A stretch of 64,000 nt of DNA from Amphimedon queenslandica. Its lineage: Eukaryota > Porifera > Demospongiae > Haplosclerida > Niphatidae. The stretch is from contig NW_003546274.1 of NCBI RefSeq assembly GCF_000090795.2, positions 207,585-271,584 of the forward strand, written 5' to 3'. The notes beneath the pieces are model-generated. The model was not told where the DNA came from and searched no databases. It worked only from the letters and a program-made list of their open reading frames with translations. How positions within the stretch are numbered: position 1 is the first letter of the stretch; each line of letters opens with the position of its first letter. A program made the position numbers and the translations under genes. Of the stretch, positions 28,353 through 40,898 are shown piece by piece.

Positions 28353-31300
28353 TTAAAGAAGGTTTGCTGCTTCAAGATTCTCTCTTATAATTGTATCCAG
28401 TACAACTTTGAAGACGACACGAATGTTTGAGGTGTCAGTGGCAGTGGTGAAGTGAGGATAGACAATCTTGCTTTTGTTCAAGTTTCTTTCCATGAACATG
28501 GTCTGAATGAAGAGAGCAGCTTGTTCCACATCTCTCTCAGGACCTGGGGAGAGAGAGGGGAAAGAGGAGGAGAGAGAGAGAGAGGAAAGAGGAGAGAGAG
28601 AGAGAGGAAAGAGGAAGAGAAAGGGGGGGGGAAGAGGAGCAGGGGAGAGAGAGAAAGGAAGGAGAGAAACGGATACAGTCGGTGATTAAATTTGTTTTTC
28701 ATTACAAAAAAGTCATTTTTAGGGAATCAGTCTTTGAAAGGGACTGTGATGAAATTGTCATTAATACTGAAATAACAAACAAGAGCTACACATGAGACAA
28801 ACAGTGATAGAAGCTCACATCTTAAAAATGACACCGCAGGCAGCTGCACAACACTTTACATATACATTTACATGTACATTGTGGATTTAAATTGCAGATA
28901 TAGGAGGAAGTAAAAATTACACAAAGAGATCAGTACAGTATACACAGAATCCTTATCATTACACTTTCAACTATACACACATCATAAAAGATTAGGAAGA
29001 CTAATTAATAAGTACAGGCAGTGAATTCCTTCCATAAGAGAGAAACACAACTGTACAAATGGCCATCATCTAAGTGAGGTCCAGACCACATAAAAATAAA
29101 CAAAAACCCAATGCCTATACCAATACACTAGCTAATGCAATGGACATGAAGACAAAATCAAAACATGGCAAATCAAATTAAACTGAAGGCCATCGCACGC
29201 AACATTTAACAGCCTTGTTCCACTAGAGTATAAAGAAAATTGGCAGCAAGCTTATACATGCTTAGCTTTCATTAGCCCTTATATTAGAAGGGTACACTCA
29301 CTCAATTGCTGGCTACAAGCTGAAACAAGTGTTATGTGCTATACTCATGCTTCATAGCTACACACAAGTACGTGTGACTTCAGCTTTAAAAATAAATTAG
29401 CTTTAAAAATACATTTTGTTTCAGAAAGTGCTAATGACATATTTAACAATTACCACCTCTGGGATACATTAAAGCATATACTGTAAATCAACACAAATAA
29501 GGGCACCAGTACAGGATAGCACAGGCAAAAGCATGCACACACAATATAATGCAAGACAAAAGTAGATGTATATGAAACACAACTCTAATAGTCTAATAAC
29601 AACAACAGGTGACAATTAAATGTGGATTCTTCAGTCAGAAATTCGATACTGTTCTTTACAAAGTACATGCATGTACTGTATTTATTACACATGAGCTCAT
29701 AAAGACTAAAATTCAAATTATTACATATATGAAATTTACACCCGATTAATGTAGGCACTACTATATTACATCACATGACATCACTGCGAGCCACACCTAC
29801 CTGTATACTGAGGAAAGAAGAGGCGTAGGTGTCTCTCGGCAGTGCAGAGCTTCTCACGGAACAGATCAACTTTGTTCAAGAACAGTATCTGGGATTAGAT
29901 TAATGGATAAGAATGTAAACATGTATACTCAATCCGTATAAGGTTCACCATTGATGTCTTGATAAAAAACTTGTTATTACAGATAGCTTGGAAGAGATTG
30001 AGGGACTCCTCAAGACGGTTCTAAAAACAAGAGGCCATGCAATAAATAGCACTTCAATATAATCATTTCTCTTCTCCTCCCTCCCCCCCCTCATCTCTCT
30101 CTCTCTCTCTTACAGTCTTCCCATCTTCAAAGAGTGTCATGTCATATCCACTCAGAGCACACACAAACAAGACAGCTCTCACGTCATCAAAGCATTGGAT
30201 CCATTTCCTACGCTCTGACCTCTGGCCTCCTACGTCGACGACCCTGAAGCAATTGAAGGAGAAGAATAAAAAATAGAATACAGTGTTTATATGTTGATAA
30301 AAGTTAATGCAAATAGAAAACAAGACAGCATTAGGAATGCTTCTTACTAAGAAATGTTTATTGGAAGAAGAGGCAGACAAGAATGATATAATATTACTAA
30401 CTTAAAGAATAATGGTGAGTAATTAGGCATGCATGATCAACCATGGTATATATTTCCTACTATTGACTGGATTACCAACTCTTGCTACTACTATTGAATG
30501 GATTACACTAATTAGGGGAGTTTTACAATCCACATAGCAGGTGCAGATTTACTATAAATTAAGTGCAACTATTACAACATGGAGTCCAAGAACATATAAA
30601 ATACAAATAATTATACTTACGTGTACGTGTACATGTACACACCCTGTACATGTACTACGCAAAAATATCACACCTACTACCATGTATTCAAGTTCTTTAC
30701 CTGTAAGTCAATTTCCCGACTTTAAATGAAGTCTCAATGATTCCTGTTGTCTGGACACGCGAGTGCAACACGTCAAGCTCGGTGGGGGTGTAACCAGGAG
30801 TCAATATGCGCTCAATTTCAGAGAAATAGCTACATGATGTAACAGGAAAGATCTTAAACATTTAATCAGAATTTTAAACAACAATAAAGACATAACAAAA
30901 GTACACGTATAATCATAACTCATAGCATTCACAGCTGTCATTTTAAAGCTTTATAAGTAGACCATTGATCATGTCATTTTTTAATTAATTTAATTAACTC
31001 ACTAAGGGGCGGAGTCATTGAGCTGGTACTCGTAGGCCCGAGCATAGCAGTCCTTGACTCCCTGGTCTGCCCATAGGCTCTGGAATGCATCAATGACTTC
31101 TGCAGGAAGAGCATCATAAGTTGGTAAACTTGTTATGACATTTAAAAGAACTTCAGCCTTCTCCTATAAAGAGACAAAGAGAGAAAGAGAGGGGGGAGGG
31201 AATTATATCATGTGCAATATTCAGTAACTACGAGACTGTGCCATTATTTTGACTAACCTCGTTATCAGGGTTATCGAACTTCATATCCAATTTGGGCATG

Positions 31301-31444
31301 TTTTGAATGACAACGCGGAGAGAGGAAGCAAGGTTGCTAAATATAACAGGCTGTACGTGTGAACCAGGAAGAAAAATAATAACATAATAGCAACTTGTTT
31401 AATTAATAAATAAGGAGTCAAATCTTCCATCTTTAGTCTCACTT

Positions 31445-31485
<41 letters not shown>

Positions 31486-31987
31486 TGTAAGTTTCCAGCT
31501 CTTGTGGTGTGAATCCATCTCCGTGGATAATTTTCATTTGCTTCACAACAGTACTCTTACCAGATTCACCAGCACCTGGAGAGAGGGGGGGGGAGGAGAA
31601 GGAAAAAAGAGGCTCTTGGAATAACTGTTACATTACACCTAGATGCATCACCTCCACCCACACACACACACACACACAGTCACTCACTTGTGGCTATTTT
31701 TAGTAACAACACAGCTAGATTCTAATAATACACAAACCACTAAACCCATTTTAATCCCATTACATTATTTATACTTGGCTGTACACAAAACGGGCACATG
31801 TGTACAATACATGCATGTACATATACATCTACATGTACTGTATATTTTCACACACCCACTTACCCAGTAAAAGGATTTTCACTGTGTTTTCATACTCTTT
31901 TGCAGCCTTTCTTAAATCACGTTCTATCTCTGTGTTCCTCTGCTTTTGCTCTCTTTCCTCAGCACTGACGCTCATACAACCACCCAT
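28353..31987 (-). CDS. Heterotrimeric G-protein alpha subunit of uncertain class
   Basis: A membrane-associated GTPase that couples seven-helix receptors to effectors. Nine exons: 31864-31987, 31484-31575, 31258-31350, 31003-31163, 30701-30829, 30114-30243, 29949-30020, 29801-29888, 28353-28543; 359 residues, the usual length. MGGC at the start fits N-myristoylation at Gly2 and palmitoylation at Cys4. Nucleotide motifs: [21 protein letters not shown] with the catalytic Arg and the switch-I Thr; [12 protein letters not shown] with the catalytic Gln; FLNKVD (usually NKKD/NKQD); TTATDTSN (usually TCATDT). The C-terminus ENLEAANLL lacks the pertussis-toxin Cys and matches none of the Gi, Gq, Gs or G12 tails I know. 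Intron 28544-29800 (1.26 kb) holds nothing I recognise. Confidence 0.93.
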
Positions 31988-32394
31988 GACTCTTTATTTG
32001 GTATATTCTCCTTTGTTATTTGATTTTCGGGCCCTTGATGACACGGCGGGTGTAAAGCGGAGAGAAATCTATCCTATATCTTGTTGTCTGTCTTTCACCT
32101 CTTAGACAGGTCCTTGAGGGTAACAAGAGAAGACACGAGAGGGCTTTCTTCTTTTCAAAAGTGTGAAGAAGAGAAGGAGAAGTTGCTGTGGTTGGTTGTT
32201 CGATTTGCCAGATTAGTGACGTGACCACACCTATCGAGTCAACCAGTATACGGAGATAAACAAAGCCGTTAAACTCTATTTCAGATGGGTGTGGTTAACG
32301 TGTTGACCACACCCATTTAATAGTGTTTATCGATTGTCCTTCATCTTCTTTCTTCATTCTCTCTCTTTCTTTCTTTCTTTCCCCCTCTCATGGA
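31988..32394. promoter_or_regulatory. Bidirectional region, G alpha / KLHL
   Basis: 407 bp between divergent starts. Contains GTGACGTGACCACACC near 32216 and GGGTGTGG near 32286, followed by a CT-rich leader before the KLHL ATG. Promoter role inferred from position. Confidence 0.45.
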
Positions 32395-34140
32395 ATGGCT
32401 GATCACATGTCAGTCCCCGGTGATCTAGATGGCCCTTGTTCAACTCTAACCACCACACAACCGGAGTCGCCAAAGATTCCGTTCCACAAGAAAATTCTAC
32501 TCAAAGTTCACCAATTGCGTTCCAACAGGAGACTATGCGATGTCGTCCTGAGAGCCGGGGATACCGAGATACCCTCTCACCGCTCCATCCTCGCCGCTGT
32601 CAGCTCTTACTTCACTGCCATGTTTACTCACGAGTTGATGGAGAGCCGCCAAGAAGTGATTGAGATAAAAGACATGCCTGGCCACGTACTCTCCTCTCTC
32701 ATAGATTTCGCCTACACTGGCGATATAGAGCTAAATGTTGACAATGTCCAGGAAATACTCTCTGCATCGTCTCTTTTACAGATACACGAAGTCCAGGATC
32801 TCTGTTGTTCTTTTCTCATGAAGCAGCTTGACGTCTCCAATTGTCTCGGGATTAAGACTTTTGTTGAGGCTAATGGCTGCCCTCAAAAAATCACAAGCGA
32901 CATAGACAGATTCGCCTGTCGTCACTTTCAACAAGTGGCCATGGGGACAGAGTTTCTGAGTAGCTCCTCGGAGAACGTTAGCTCTCTCGTGTCAAGTCTT
33001 GATCTCAAAGTCTCTAATGAAGAGGAGGTGTATACTGCCGTCATTGAATGGATCAAACAAGACCCTGAGGAGCGCAAGACCCACCTCCCCTCCCTCCTCT
33101 CTCACGTACGTCTCCCCATGCTCTCTGTGTCTTACTTAATGGAGAAAGTTGATACAGAGCCTTTAATTCGAGATCAGCCAGAGTGCAGGGATTTACTGGA
33201 CGAAGCGAAGAGACACCACCTCTTGCCCCATCAGAGGGACATACGATCCCCTATCCCTCGTTTTCACCCACGCAAGAGTACAGTCGGTATCCTTTATGCC
33301 GTGGGTGGTAAAGAATCCTCGGAGAGCATCACCCGATCGGTTGAGATATACTCTTTATTGGATGACAGCTGGACTGAAGCTACTGGTATGATAGTGCGCC
33401 GACAGCAATTAGGTGTGGGCGTTTTAGATGGCAAAGTTTACGCAGTGGGCGGGTCTGATGGTTCTCTGAGACTCAGCAGTGTCGAGTGTTTTGATCCGGC
33501 GACTAATTTCTGGTCTTTCGTAGCACCCATGGGTACCTGTCGCTCTGGAGTGGGCGTGGGTGTACTGGGCGGGGCCATGTGTGCTGCAGGTGGTTACGAC
33601 GGTCGCTCATGTCTTAACACTGTCGAACGGTTTGATCCTGACAAGAATCTCTGGAGCAACATTGCTCACATGAGCACTAGGCGGAGCTTCCCGGGCGTGG
33701 CAGTGTACGACGGTCAACTTTATGTCTTTGGTGGGAACGATGGGACTTCGTTTTTAAGTATCGTTGAGCGGTACGACCCTCACATAAACCGCTGGCTTAC
33801 CATACCCTCCCTTAACAAACCAAGAGCTGGGATAGGCGTCGCTGTACTTGGAAGTCAGATATTTGTTGCCGGGGGCAATGATGGCACCTCTCGCCTCGAC
33901 TCTGTAGAGTTTCTGGACATTCGTACAAATGCCTGGCAAACCGTAGCTCCAATGAGATCGGCTCGTGATGGCGTCTCACTCTGTGCTCTGGGTAACCAGT
34001 TGATTGCTGTAGGCGGTATCAATGGGCCCTCTTATCTCCGATCAGCTGAGCTTTATGATCCTGTTAGCAACTCATGGGAGGATCTTAAGTCCATGCAGAC
34101 GTGTAGAGCCGCGGCTGGTGTAGCTGTCATTAAATGTTGA
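32395..34140 (+). CDS. Kelch-like BTB-BACK-Kelch protein, intronless
   Basis: Substrate adaptor of the CUL3 ubiquitin ligase type. A single open frame of 581 residues. BTB domain about residues 31-140 (LCDVVLRAGDTEIPSHRSIL), BACK about 145-260 (FLMKQLDVSNCLGIKTFVEA), then six kelch repeats from about residue 297 with GG doublets (YAVGGKE, YAVGGSDGS, CAAGGYDGR, YVFGGNDGT, FVAGGNDGT, IAVGGINGP) and an end of AAAGVAVIKC. The sequence resembles KLHL8/KLHL20-type members but I cannot name the orthologue. The start at 32395 (GGAATGG, MADHMSV) is chosen over an in-frame ATG at 32323, whose extra 24 residues are pyrimidine-tract translation. It is the only intronless gene here, which suggests an old retrocopy or an ancestrally intron-free locus. 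Confidence 0.9.
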   Translation: MADHMSVPGDLDGPCSTLTTTQPESPKIPFHKKILLKVHQLRSNRRLCDVVLRAGDTEIPSHRSILAAVSSYFTAMFTHELMESRQEVIEIKDMPGHVLSSLIDFAYTGDIELNVDNVQEILSASSLLQIHEVQDLCCSFLMKQLDVSNCLGIKTFVEANGCPQKITSDIDRFACRHFQQVAMGTEFLSSSSENVSSLVSSLDLKVSNEEEVYTAVIEWIKQDPEERKTHLPSLLSHVRLPMLSVSYLMEKVDTEPLIRDQPECRDLLDEAKRHHLLPHQRDIRSPIPRFHPRKSTVGILYAVGGKESSESITRSVEIYSLLDDSWTEATGMIVRRQQLGVGVLDGKVYAVGGSDGSLRLSSVECFDPATNFWSFVAPMGTCRSGVGVGVLGGAMCAAGGYDGRSCLNTVERFDPDKNLWSNIAHMSTRRSFPGVAVYDGQLYVFGGNDGTSFLSIVERYDPHINRWLTIPSLNKPRAGIGVAVLGSQIFVAGGNDGTSRLDSVEFLDIRTNAWQTVAPMRSARDGVSLCALGNQLIAVGGINGPSYLRSAELYDPVSNSWEDLKSMQTCRAAAGVAVIKC

Positions 34141-34388
34141 AAACTTGTTTATAGACAAAATTGACTCGTTTATGATATTTATATTATTATTACTAGAGTG
34201 ACTATTTGTAGCGAAACTAACGGAGTACTATTAGTGAAAATAACTGCATTATCATCGCACTCTCTCTATCTGTTTCTCTTTTTCTTTTTGTTGATTTTTT
34301 CCTATTGCATTCTATGCATATATTCATTGTTATTGTTTCAATTTCCTCCACTAGTTCTGTTATTAATTATAATATCAATGCTATATTA

Positions 34389-37300
34389 TCAGAAAAAGGT
34401 CTCTCTATCAACTAATTCTTGATCTTCATCTTCATCCTCATCATCTTCAATTGTTAGTCCTGTTGCTGCTGCTAGCAGGACTTCTGATGAATCTCTTGAC
34501 GCAAACTTCCTTGCCAGTTCGGCTCTAAATGGATCCTCCTCCTCCTGTCTGAAGGTTCTTGGCGATGACCTTTGACCTTTAGGCTACATTAAAATGAATA
34601 TATGATCATACAAAAGTCGACATATACCAATTTCAATTGTTGTCTTCTCATTTTTTCCGACTCTTCATGCTCTGCCCTTTTAATGTTCGACAGCACTCTC
34701 TATATGTACATAGATATGGAGTACGTCCACTATATAATGTACAAAAATGCCTTACATCAAAATCAGTCATGAATGTAGCAAATATGATAAAGAATTCGTC
34801 AATTTGAAGCTTTGACGAGTCTTCCCCAAAAAACTGAGTGGCTTTACTGAATTCTGATTTCATTTGAGTATACAGCTTAATGAGTGAGCTCATTTCCTTT
34901 TCTGCATTCTTAATGAAGGGCTGCACACACAAGTGACAATAGATAAGGGATAATGGGTACATTTTGCATTCATTATCATACCGTCATGACTGCAGTGAAT
35001 TGATCAGAGGGGTCAGAAGACCTAGCAATAGTTTGAACTGTCTTTTGGAGTTCCTATACACAATTGCACTATCATAAGTATGTGGCTAACAAACATCCTC
35101 CATTACCGTTAAGCCATCTTGAAGTTCAGCTACTTCTTGCTCCAATGTTTCACCAGAAACTGGGTAAGGATGAGAGAGAGAGAGAGAGTACAAGTGACAG
35201 GGAGAGAGTTAATGCAATGGGAATGAGATCAGAGGATGTTGTGCAATTGATAATGTGTAATTTACTACACCTCTAGCTGCCACTTTGACTGTTTTCAAAT
35301 CGGTTGGGAAGTCCTGGACTAGTGGATATTTGTTGATAATAGTCTTGACAAGGAAATGAAGTAAAGTTGACTTTCCATCATTTGTCTTGTGATCCTTAAG
35401 CTAATGGAAACAGTCACAAGATTCCATTAAAGGTGAGTTCCAAAAACAACAAAAACACTTTCATTACTTTTGATATGAAGTGGATTCTAAACCCTTCAGC
35501 TTTGTACCCCACATTCATGTAATTCCCAATACTCAGCACTAGCTGTAAATGAGTTATAAAATAAGAAACATGAAGCAAAGTTTTTTACTTCAAATATCTT
35601 TTTTAGTTTTCGATTTTCACATAACTCTTGTGATGCAAGTATGATTGAATTGAGGTCCTATTCAGAATAAATAATAATAATAATAACAATAATAATAATA
35701 TTTATAACAGTGCTCTGGCTTAACTGGTTTCACTTCATCCAACTTCTCAAAGAAATGAAGTTTAAAAATCATAGCTTGAAGCCTCTCCCGATACTGAGGT
35801 ATCTGACTCATCTACATGTATGTAGCATTACAACAAAATGGACCTCCTCATCAATACTTGGCTATTAACTCACAATGCAGGAAAACTGGTCAGCAGGACC
35901 AAGCTTTGACATATCCTCATAATACTCCTTATATTCTGAGCACTATGTAAGTACGTGTATAATAATAACAATGATGATGATAATGATAATATTAAATGTA
36001 TACTTCTTTTTTGTCTGGAGCATATTTCTCCATCTGCTGTAGCCTCTCTATTGAGAGTAAGTGAGTGTTGCATGAAAACACTGCTCTCCTTACATCATCA
36101 TAAGAGACTCTTAAATGACCCAGCAGTATAGCTAGAAAAGGAATAATGGTTTACATGCACTGAAAACACACAAACACATGCTCATTGAGCATTTCCTTAC
36201 ATATGTTGTATGCTTTCCTTGGATCCAAAACTTTAAGTTGATCAATAGATTTGGTGCTATTAGCAGCTAAACAAAAACAAACATTGCATTTATATACACA
36301 CACACATATGCATGCTCAAGGGCTGCTAATAGGATTCTGATAGTACCACACACAGGTGATATGTTAGCCCATACCTCTCTTTGGTGTTTGGCTTGAAAAC
36401 TGATCATCAAGCTCAGAGTATTTCAATACCTCCTCTAAACCACTCAGCTGTAGAATTAAAAAAAAGATATCCGTTATAGTAATACTGTATATGATGTCTC
36501 TCACTTCTCTCCATATTGTTCCTTCAACGGTTGGTCCATGCAACTTGTCCCAGTTGACATGCTTGAACTTTGATGGTGTCTGGCCTTGAGCTCCTAAAGC
36601 AGGAGGGGGAGGAGGAGGAGGAGGAGGAGGAGGAGGGGGAGGAGAAGCTCCTGTTGGTACTGCTAGTGATGGAACCTTTGTTGATTTATTGGCTGTTTCT
36701 AAAATTATTCTTATTATTATCTTTATGTAATCATTATCACTTGCCTGATGATGATTGGGATTTGGTTTTTGAGAGTGTTTTCTTTTTTAGTGCATCAGCA
36801 AGAGACGTGGACGGAGGAGGTAGAGGGTGAGAGAGGGAAGAAGGAGGAGGGAGAGGAGGAGGAAGAGTAAGAGGAGAGAGTAAAGAGTGAGATGGAGGAG
36901 GAAGGAGAGAAGGAAGAGGATGAATATTTGAAGGAGTACGTGTTGAGTGAGTGAGGGAGGACGGGGGGAGGGGGGAATGAGAGGGAGGAGATAATGAAGA
37001 GGATTTGACAGGAAGAGTGTACGGAGAGAAAGGTTTCTCATTAGGTGGAATCGATGGCAGAGGACGACCAGAGAAGTGTCTTTCATTGAAGAAAGGTGAA
37101 GATGATCCAATTCTCGTATCTGATAGGCCCTCCTGCTGTCTGCTAGTAATGCCACCATATATGGTATCTGAAATTAAATTATGTTATGTAGTACGTGCGG
37201 ATTGAATTACTAACCATGTGCAACTGCCTTTGATGCAAGCTGGTCGAACTCTGATTGACTCTCCTCGGGTAGTAGTTGGCAAATGTGATGAAAGAGAATG

Positions 37301-39897
37301 TGCTTCTTTGGCTCATTTAATACATCGTGCAATGCATCCACTAGCCCTGGAAGATCTCTATAAGAAAGGCAGTTAAGGTCTAGTTTTTCTTTTCCCTCAC
37401 CTTGATTTTGAAAATTCTGTCAAACTGTGTCTCACTGACTGTCTCTCCTCCTTTATCAGCCCAACTCGTCCCATCTATGATAAACAAAGTCGCATAGTAC
37501 ATTCTTATAGTCTCATTACCTTTTCTCTCAGTGCTACATTCTGTGCCTTTACTTCACTGTAATAGTTGTCTTTTGCCTGCTGTGTAAAGACTCCTGCAGG
37601 TGTAGGAGGAGATGAACAAAGGAGAAGTGATGGATGAGATCCACTTCCTTTCAGTAGATGCACTACTCTTGAGTGTGTGGCTGACCTTTATAGTTTAAAC
37701 AAAATAATAATAATTATACTACAGTAGCTCCATATGTCTCACCTAACATCTTCATTGTTGATTCCAATGATGAAATCCCCAGGTTCCACTCCAGCTCTAG
37801 CAGCAGCTGAAGCAGTATCTACCGATCTAATGTATACTGGAGCATTCCCACTCAGTGAGAAACCAAACCCACCATCACCTCTATGGACTATAACTGAGTG
37901 ACAATCCTCTTCATTACTATAATAATGAGGGAGAGAAAAGAGAGTAAAGGAGAAGAATTTTGAATAAAGTATATCATCATTGCTTTACATTGTCGTAATT
38001 GTTTGTGAATGTGGTGTTTGCTTTTTGAATGGTTCATAAGAAAGAAGTGAATCAAATCTTGTCAAATCCCTTGGTTGAAGCAAAGTCCTGGTAAATTAAT
38101 AAAAAGAAACGGGAAATGTATTCAAAGTATAGATGTACCTACCTAACATCAGATAGTATTCTTCTGTCAATGTCTGTTTCTAATAGCATGTACAAGCCCC
38201 GCCCAAAGCTTTCAATGTCCCTGTTGGCATAATAATGGTTGAGGAGGGCCAGTAGCTGTCTCTTTTTCGTCTCATCATCTTGAAAATAATAATTAAGCTA
38301 CATATACAGCAAAAAACATTATAAAATTAATTTCAGTGAGAGACCAAGAGACAAAGCAATTGTATACCTTCTCATAGAAAGCTTTAGCTCTTCCTTTCTT
38401 TGACTTTCGTCTGCTCTTGATGCTAGCACTTCCTTCTGACACTACAACCAGTGACAATACTGACCCTGTTAATCTTATCAATTCGGAAACTTCTTTCTTT
38501 GATGTGTATCGAACATTAATACCTTTAAAGAAAACAAGAATCCCAAAGTGAACATACATAACCAAATATAAATACTACTATGCACGTTTTATGCACTGCA
38601 TGCAATTTAGAGTCCAAATATGTTTGGTGTAAATAACTGAACATGAGATTCTTGCATGTCTGCATAGTGTAAAAATAATCTGATTCTTGCATATACACAT
38701 TCAGTGCAATAATCAATTCTAACTTTACCATTAACTTCAAGCAAGAGGTCTCCAGATCTCAGCCCCAGTTCGTGTGCCGGACTATCAAAATCCACCGACC
38801 GTATGTAGACCGGACAGTCTCCTCTCAGAGTCAGACCAAAATCATCTTCCTTGTCTTCTTCTTCTTCGCTGGCCTCCTGTCGCCGTGGCAACTCGTACAG
38901 TCGCACGTGTGACTTTACCATCAAGCTTGGTGGGACCTAATTTAAGGAATGCCAAACAATATGTTACAGTAATCTATGCAGCAGGCCTGGGGCCAATTGC
39001 AATTGTAATTGAGGCTTAAGCTCGAACAGAATGTAATTGGAATTTTTATCAAAATTGAGATATCAGGGTACTGACTACTGTCTCCTCAATACAGATACAG
39101 GAAAAAATATTTTCAGCAACATTACATGATCATGTATACATGCACTGTATGCATGTAAAGTGAAGTATGACAGTCAGGGTTTCCCAGTATAGTTCTTCCC
39201 AGCTCATGAGGTGTGCTGTTTAGCTTGCTCAGTAGAGCTTTGTAGGAAACCCTGATCCATGGTACTTTGTCAAAAATGATTATCCTTTTTTATAATTTTT
39301 TCTGATGCACATACATGTACTATGTCGTGAACTGATTCCAATCAAGTTTGTATTTTTTATGAATTTCTAAAGTTGCTCAAAAATTAGGCCAAAGTCCATG
39401 TACTACAGTACAGGGATTTTGGCCGAATTTCGTCAAAAATGAAAAGGAGGGAAGTTTCTATTTTCATAATTTTTCTGATGTATATACATGTACTTATGTT
39501 GTGTAGAAAGTTTGAGTGGAGTTCAGTCAAAATTAAATTTGTTATGAATTTTCAAATTTTGTCAAAATTGGCCAATAACTTGACGTGGGGAAGAGCTATT
39601 ACCTTTTCTGCTTTGTGTGCTCTAGCAATGACATCCTCTACACTCCATTCGCTCACGTCTTCTCCATCAAGTTCAACTAGCAGATCCCCTACCTGGAGGA
39701 AAGAAACATTAGTTTATTATACATAAAATATATACTAGTTTAAAAAACAGAGTATGGACTATTATTGCAGTATTCTTTAATACCTGTAGCCCGGATTCTT
39801 CCGCACTTCCACCATCTTCTACCCAGTCAATGATGCACGGAGCTCCATAGCTCATAGAGAAACCAAAAGCCTCAGGCCATCCTTCATTAGTAGCCAT
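34389..39897 (-). CDS. GRID2IP: Delphilin-like formin: PDZ-PDZ-HHD-PDZ-HHD-FH1-FH2
   Basis: A scaffold and actin nucleator. Twenty-five exons (first 39784-39897, last 34389-34583) add to exactly 1,080 codons (1,079 residues). Order seen: PDZ1 (FGFSM loop), PDZ2 (FGLTL), a harmonin-homology domain (EKLNYYFQDDETKKRQLL...MLLETDIDRR), PDZ3 (FGFSLSGNAPVYI), a second HHD (DLPGLVDALHDVLNEPKKH...LLPEESQSEFDQL), a Pro/Ser linker, 11 consecutive prolines (FH1), then FH2 with KFKHVNWDKL, YNI..LLGHLRVSYDDV, LVLSIGNYMN and KDHKTNDGKSTLLHFL, and a basic DAD-like tail (KMRRQQLKL). Other exons: 39603-39692, 38729-38936, 38368-38522, 38143-38297, 37989-38087, 37743-37916, 37520-37685, 37401-37474, 37215-37357, 36745-37167, 36505-36698, 36375-36447, 36201-36266, 36004-36131, 35874-35942, 35734-35811, 35589-35657, 35468-35542, 35271-35400, 35107-35159, 34982-35053, 34756-34920, 34628-34699. 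Intron 36699-36744 is GC-AG. Confidence 0.93.
39285..39600. repeat. Type-B intronic repeat copies in delphilin intron 2
   Basis: Two degenerate units with TTTTTCTGATGCACATACATG, AAGTTTGAGTGGAGTTCAGTC and a palindromic centre CATGTACTACAGTACAGGG flanked by GGCCAAAG and TTTGGCC. Confidence 0.75.
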
Positions 39898-40082
39898 TTG
39901 AATTGTTCACACACAAATATCCAGCCCCACCCTATGTATGCAAAGCTACTTGAGCCACGCCCATAACTTGACGCCCACACATAGAAATAAAATTCGTGTA
40001 TATTGTGCTATATAAAATCATGATAAACAGTAATAAGAATTTAAAAAAGAGACACACAAACACACACACACCCCTCATTTTA

Positions 40083-40856
40083 TTAATCATCATCTTCATA
40101 GCAGCAACAGAAGATGCACAGCAGTATGCAGCCTGCAACACAACACCCTATACCAACACAAGGCCACACTAGACACCACATCAGTACAAGCAACCAGCAC
40201 CTTAAGAAACCAGTTCCTCTACAGTCATACCATTTACCACTCGTTGCCTCTCTATATCCGGTCCAATATGTCTTCCGGTGACAGCAGCAGTGGTAGACGT
40301 TCTTTGGATGACATATGCACTTGTTTTTGTATCTCCACCAATGGGGGTTATTCATATATTCTGGAGTAGAGGACCTGTTTCTTCTTCCGCCGTAATAATA
40401 ACTATCATCATCACTGTATCTTCTGATTCCATTGAAAGAGCCTGTAGGCGATATGCGACCTTCCTTAGCTGTGTGAGAGGAGGGGAGAGAGAGAGAGAGA
40501 GGGAGTGAGTAAGGTATGCAAGAATTAGTAAATAGAGAAGAAATGAATGACCCGCCAATTACATAAAGCACAAACAAAGAGTAGAAAGGAATTTAGGGAC
40601 AAGATCAAAGGATAAAGTGAATACAACAATCAAGGTATAGGCGACACATAAATAACAAAATTACTGATATTGTCAAGTTTACATAAACCCGACCTTCACC
40701 TTCAACTGGGACTGCTGGAGTGATGCTATCTATCTTTGGCAAAGGAGCAATGTCTGGTCCCAGGACGCGATTAGCTTCATCGTAAGCAGGAGGTAGACTG
40801 GCTGTACTGAATTGAAATTCTAACTGTTGCTCTGTAATAATAATAATAATAATAAC

Positions 40857-40898
<42 letters not shown>

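Noticed and set aside
32323-32394. Upstream in-frame ATG of the KLHL gene
   Set aside because: The extra residues translate a TTTCTTTC leader and have no BTB-family counterpart; the start at 32395 has better context.
36787-37158. Open frame (123 codons, Leu/Ser-rich) overlapping a delphilin exon on the same strand in a shifted frame
   Set aside because: It is a shadow of the real Pro/Ser-rich delphilin exon 36745-37167, which joins its neighbours in phase.
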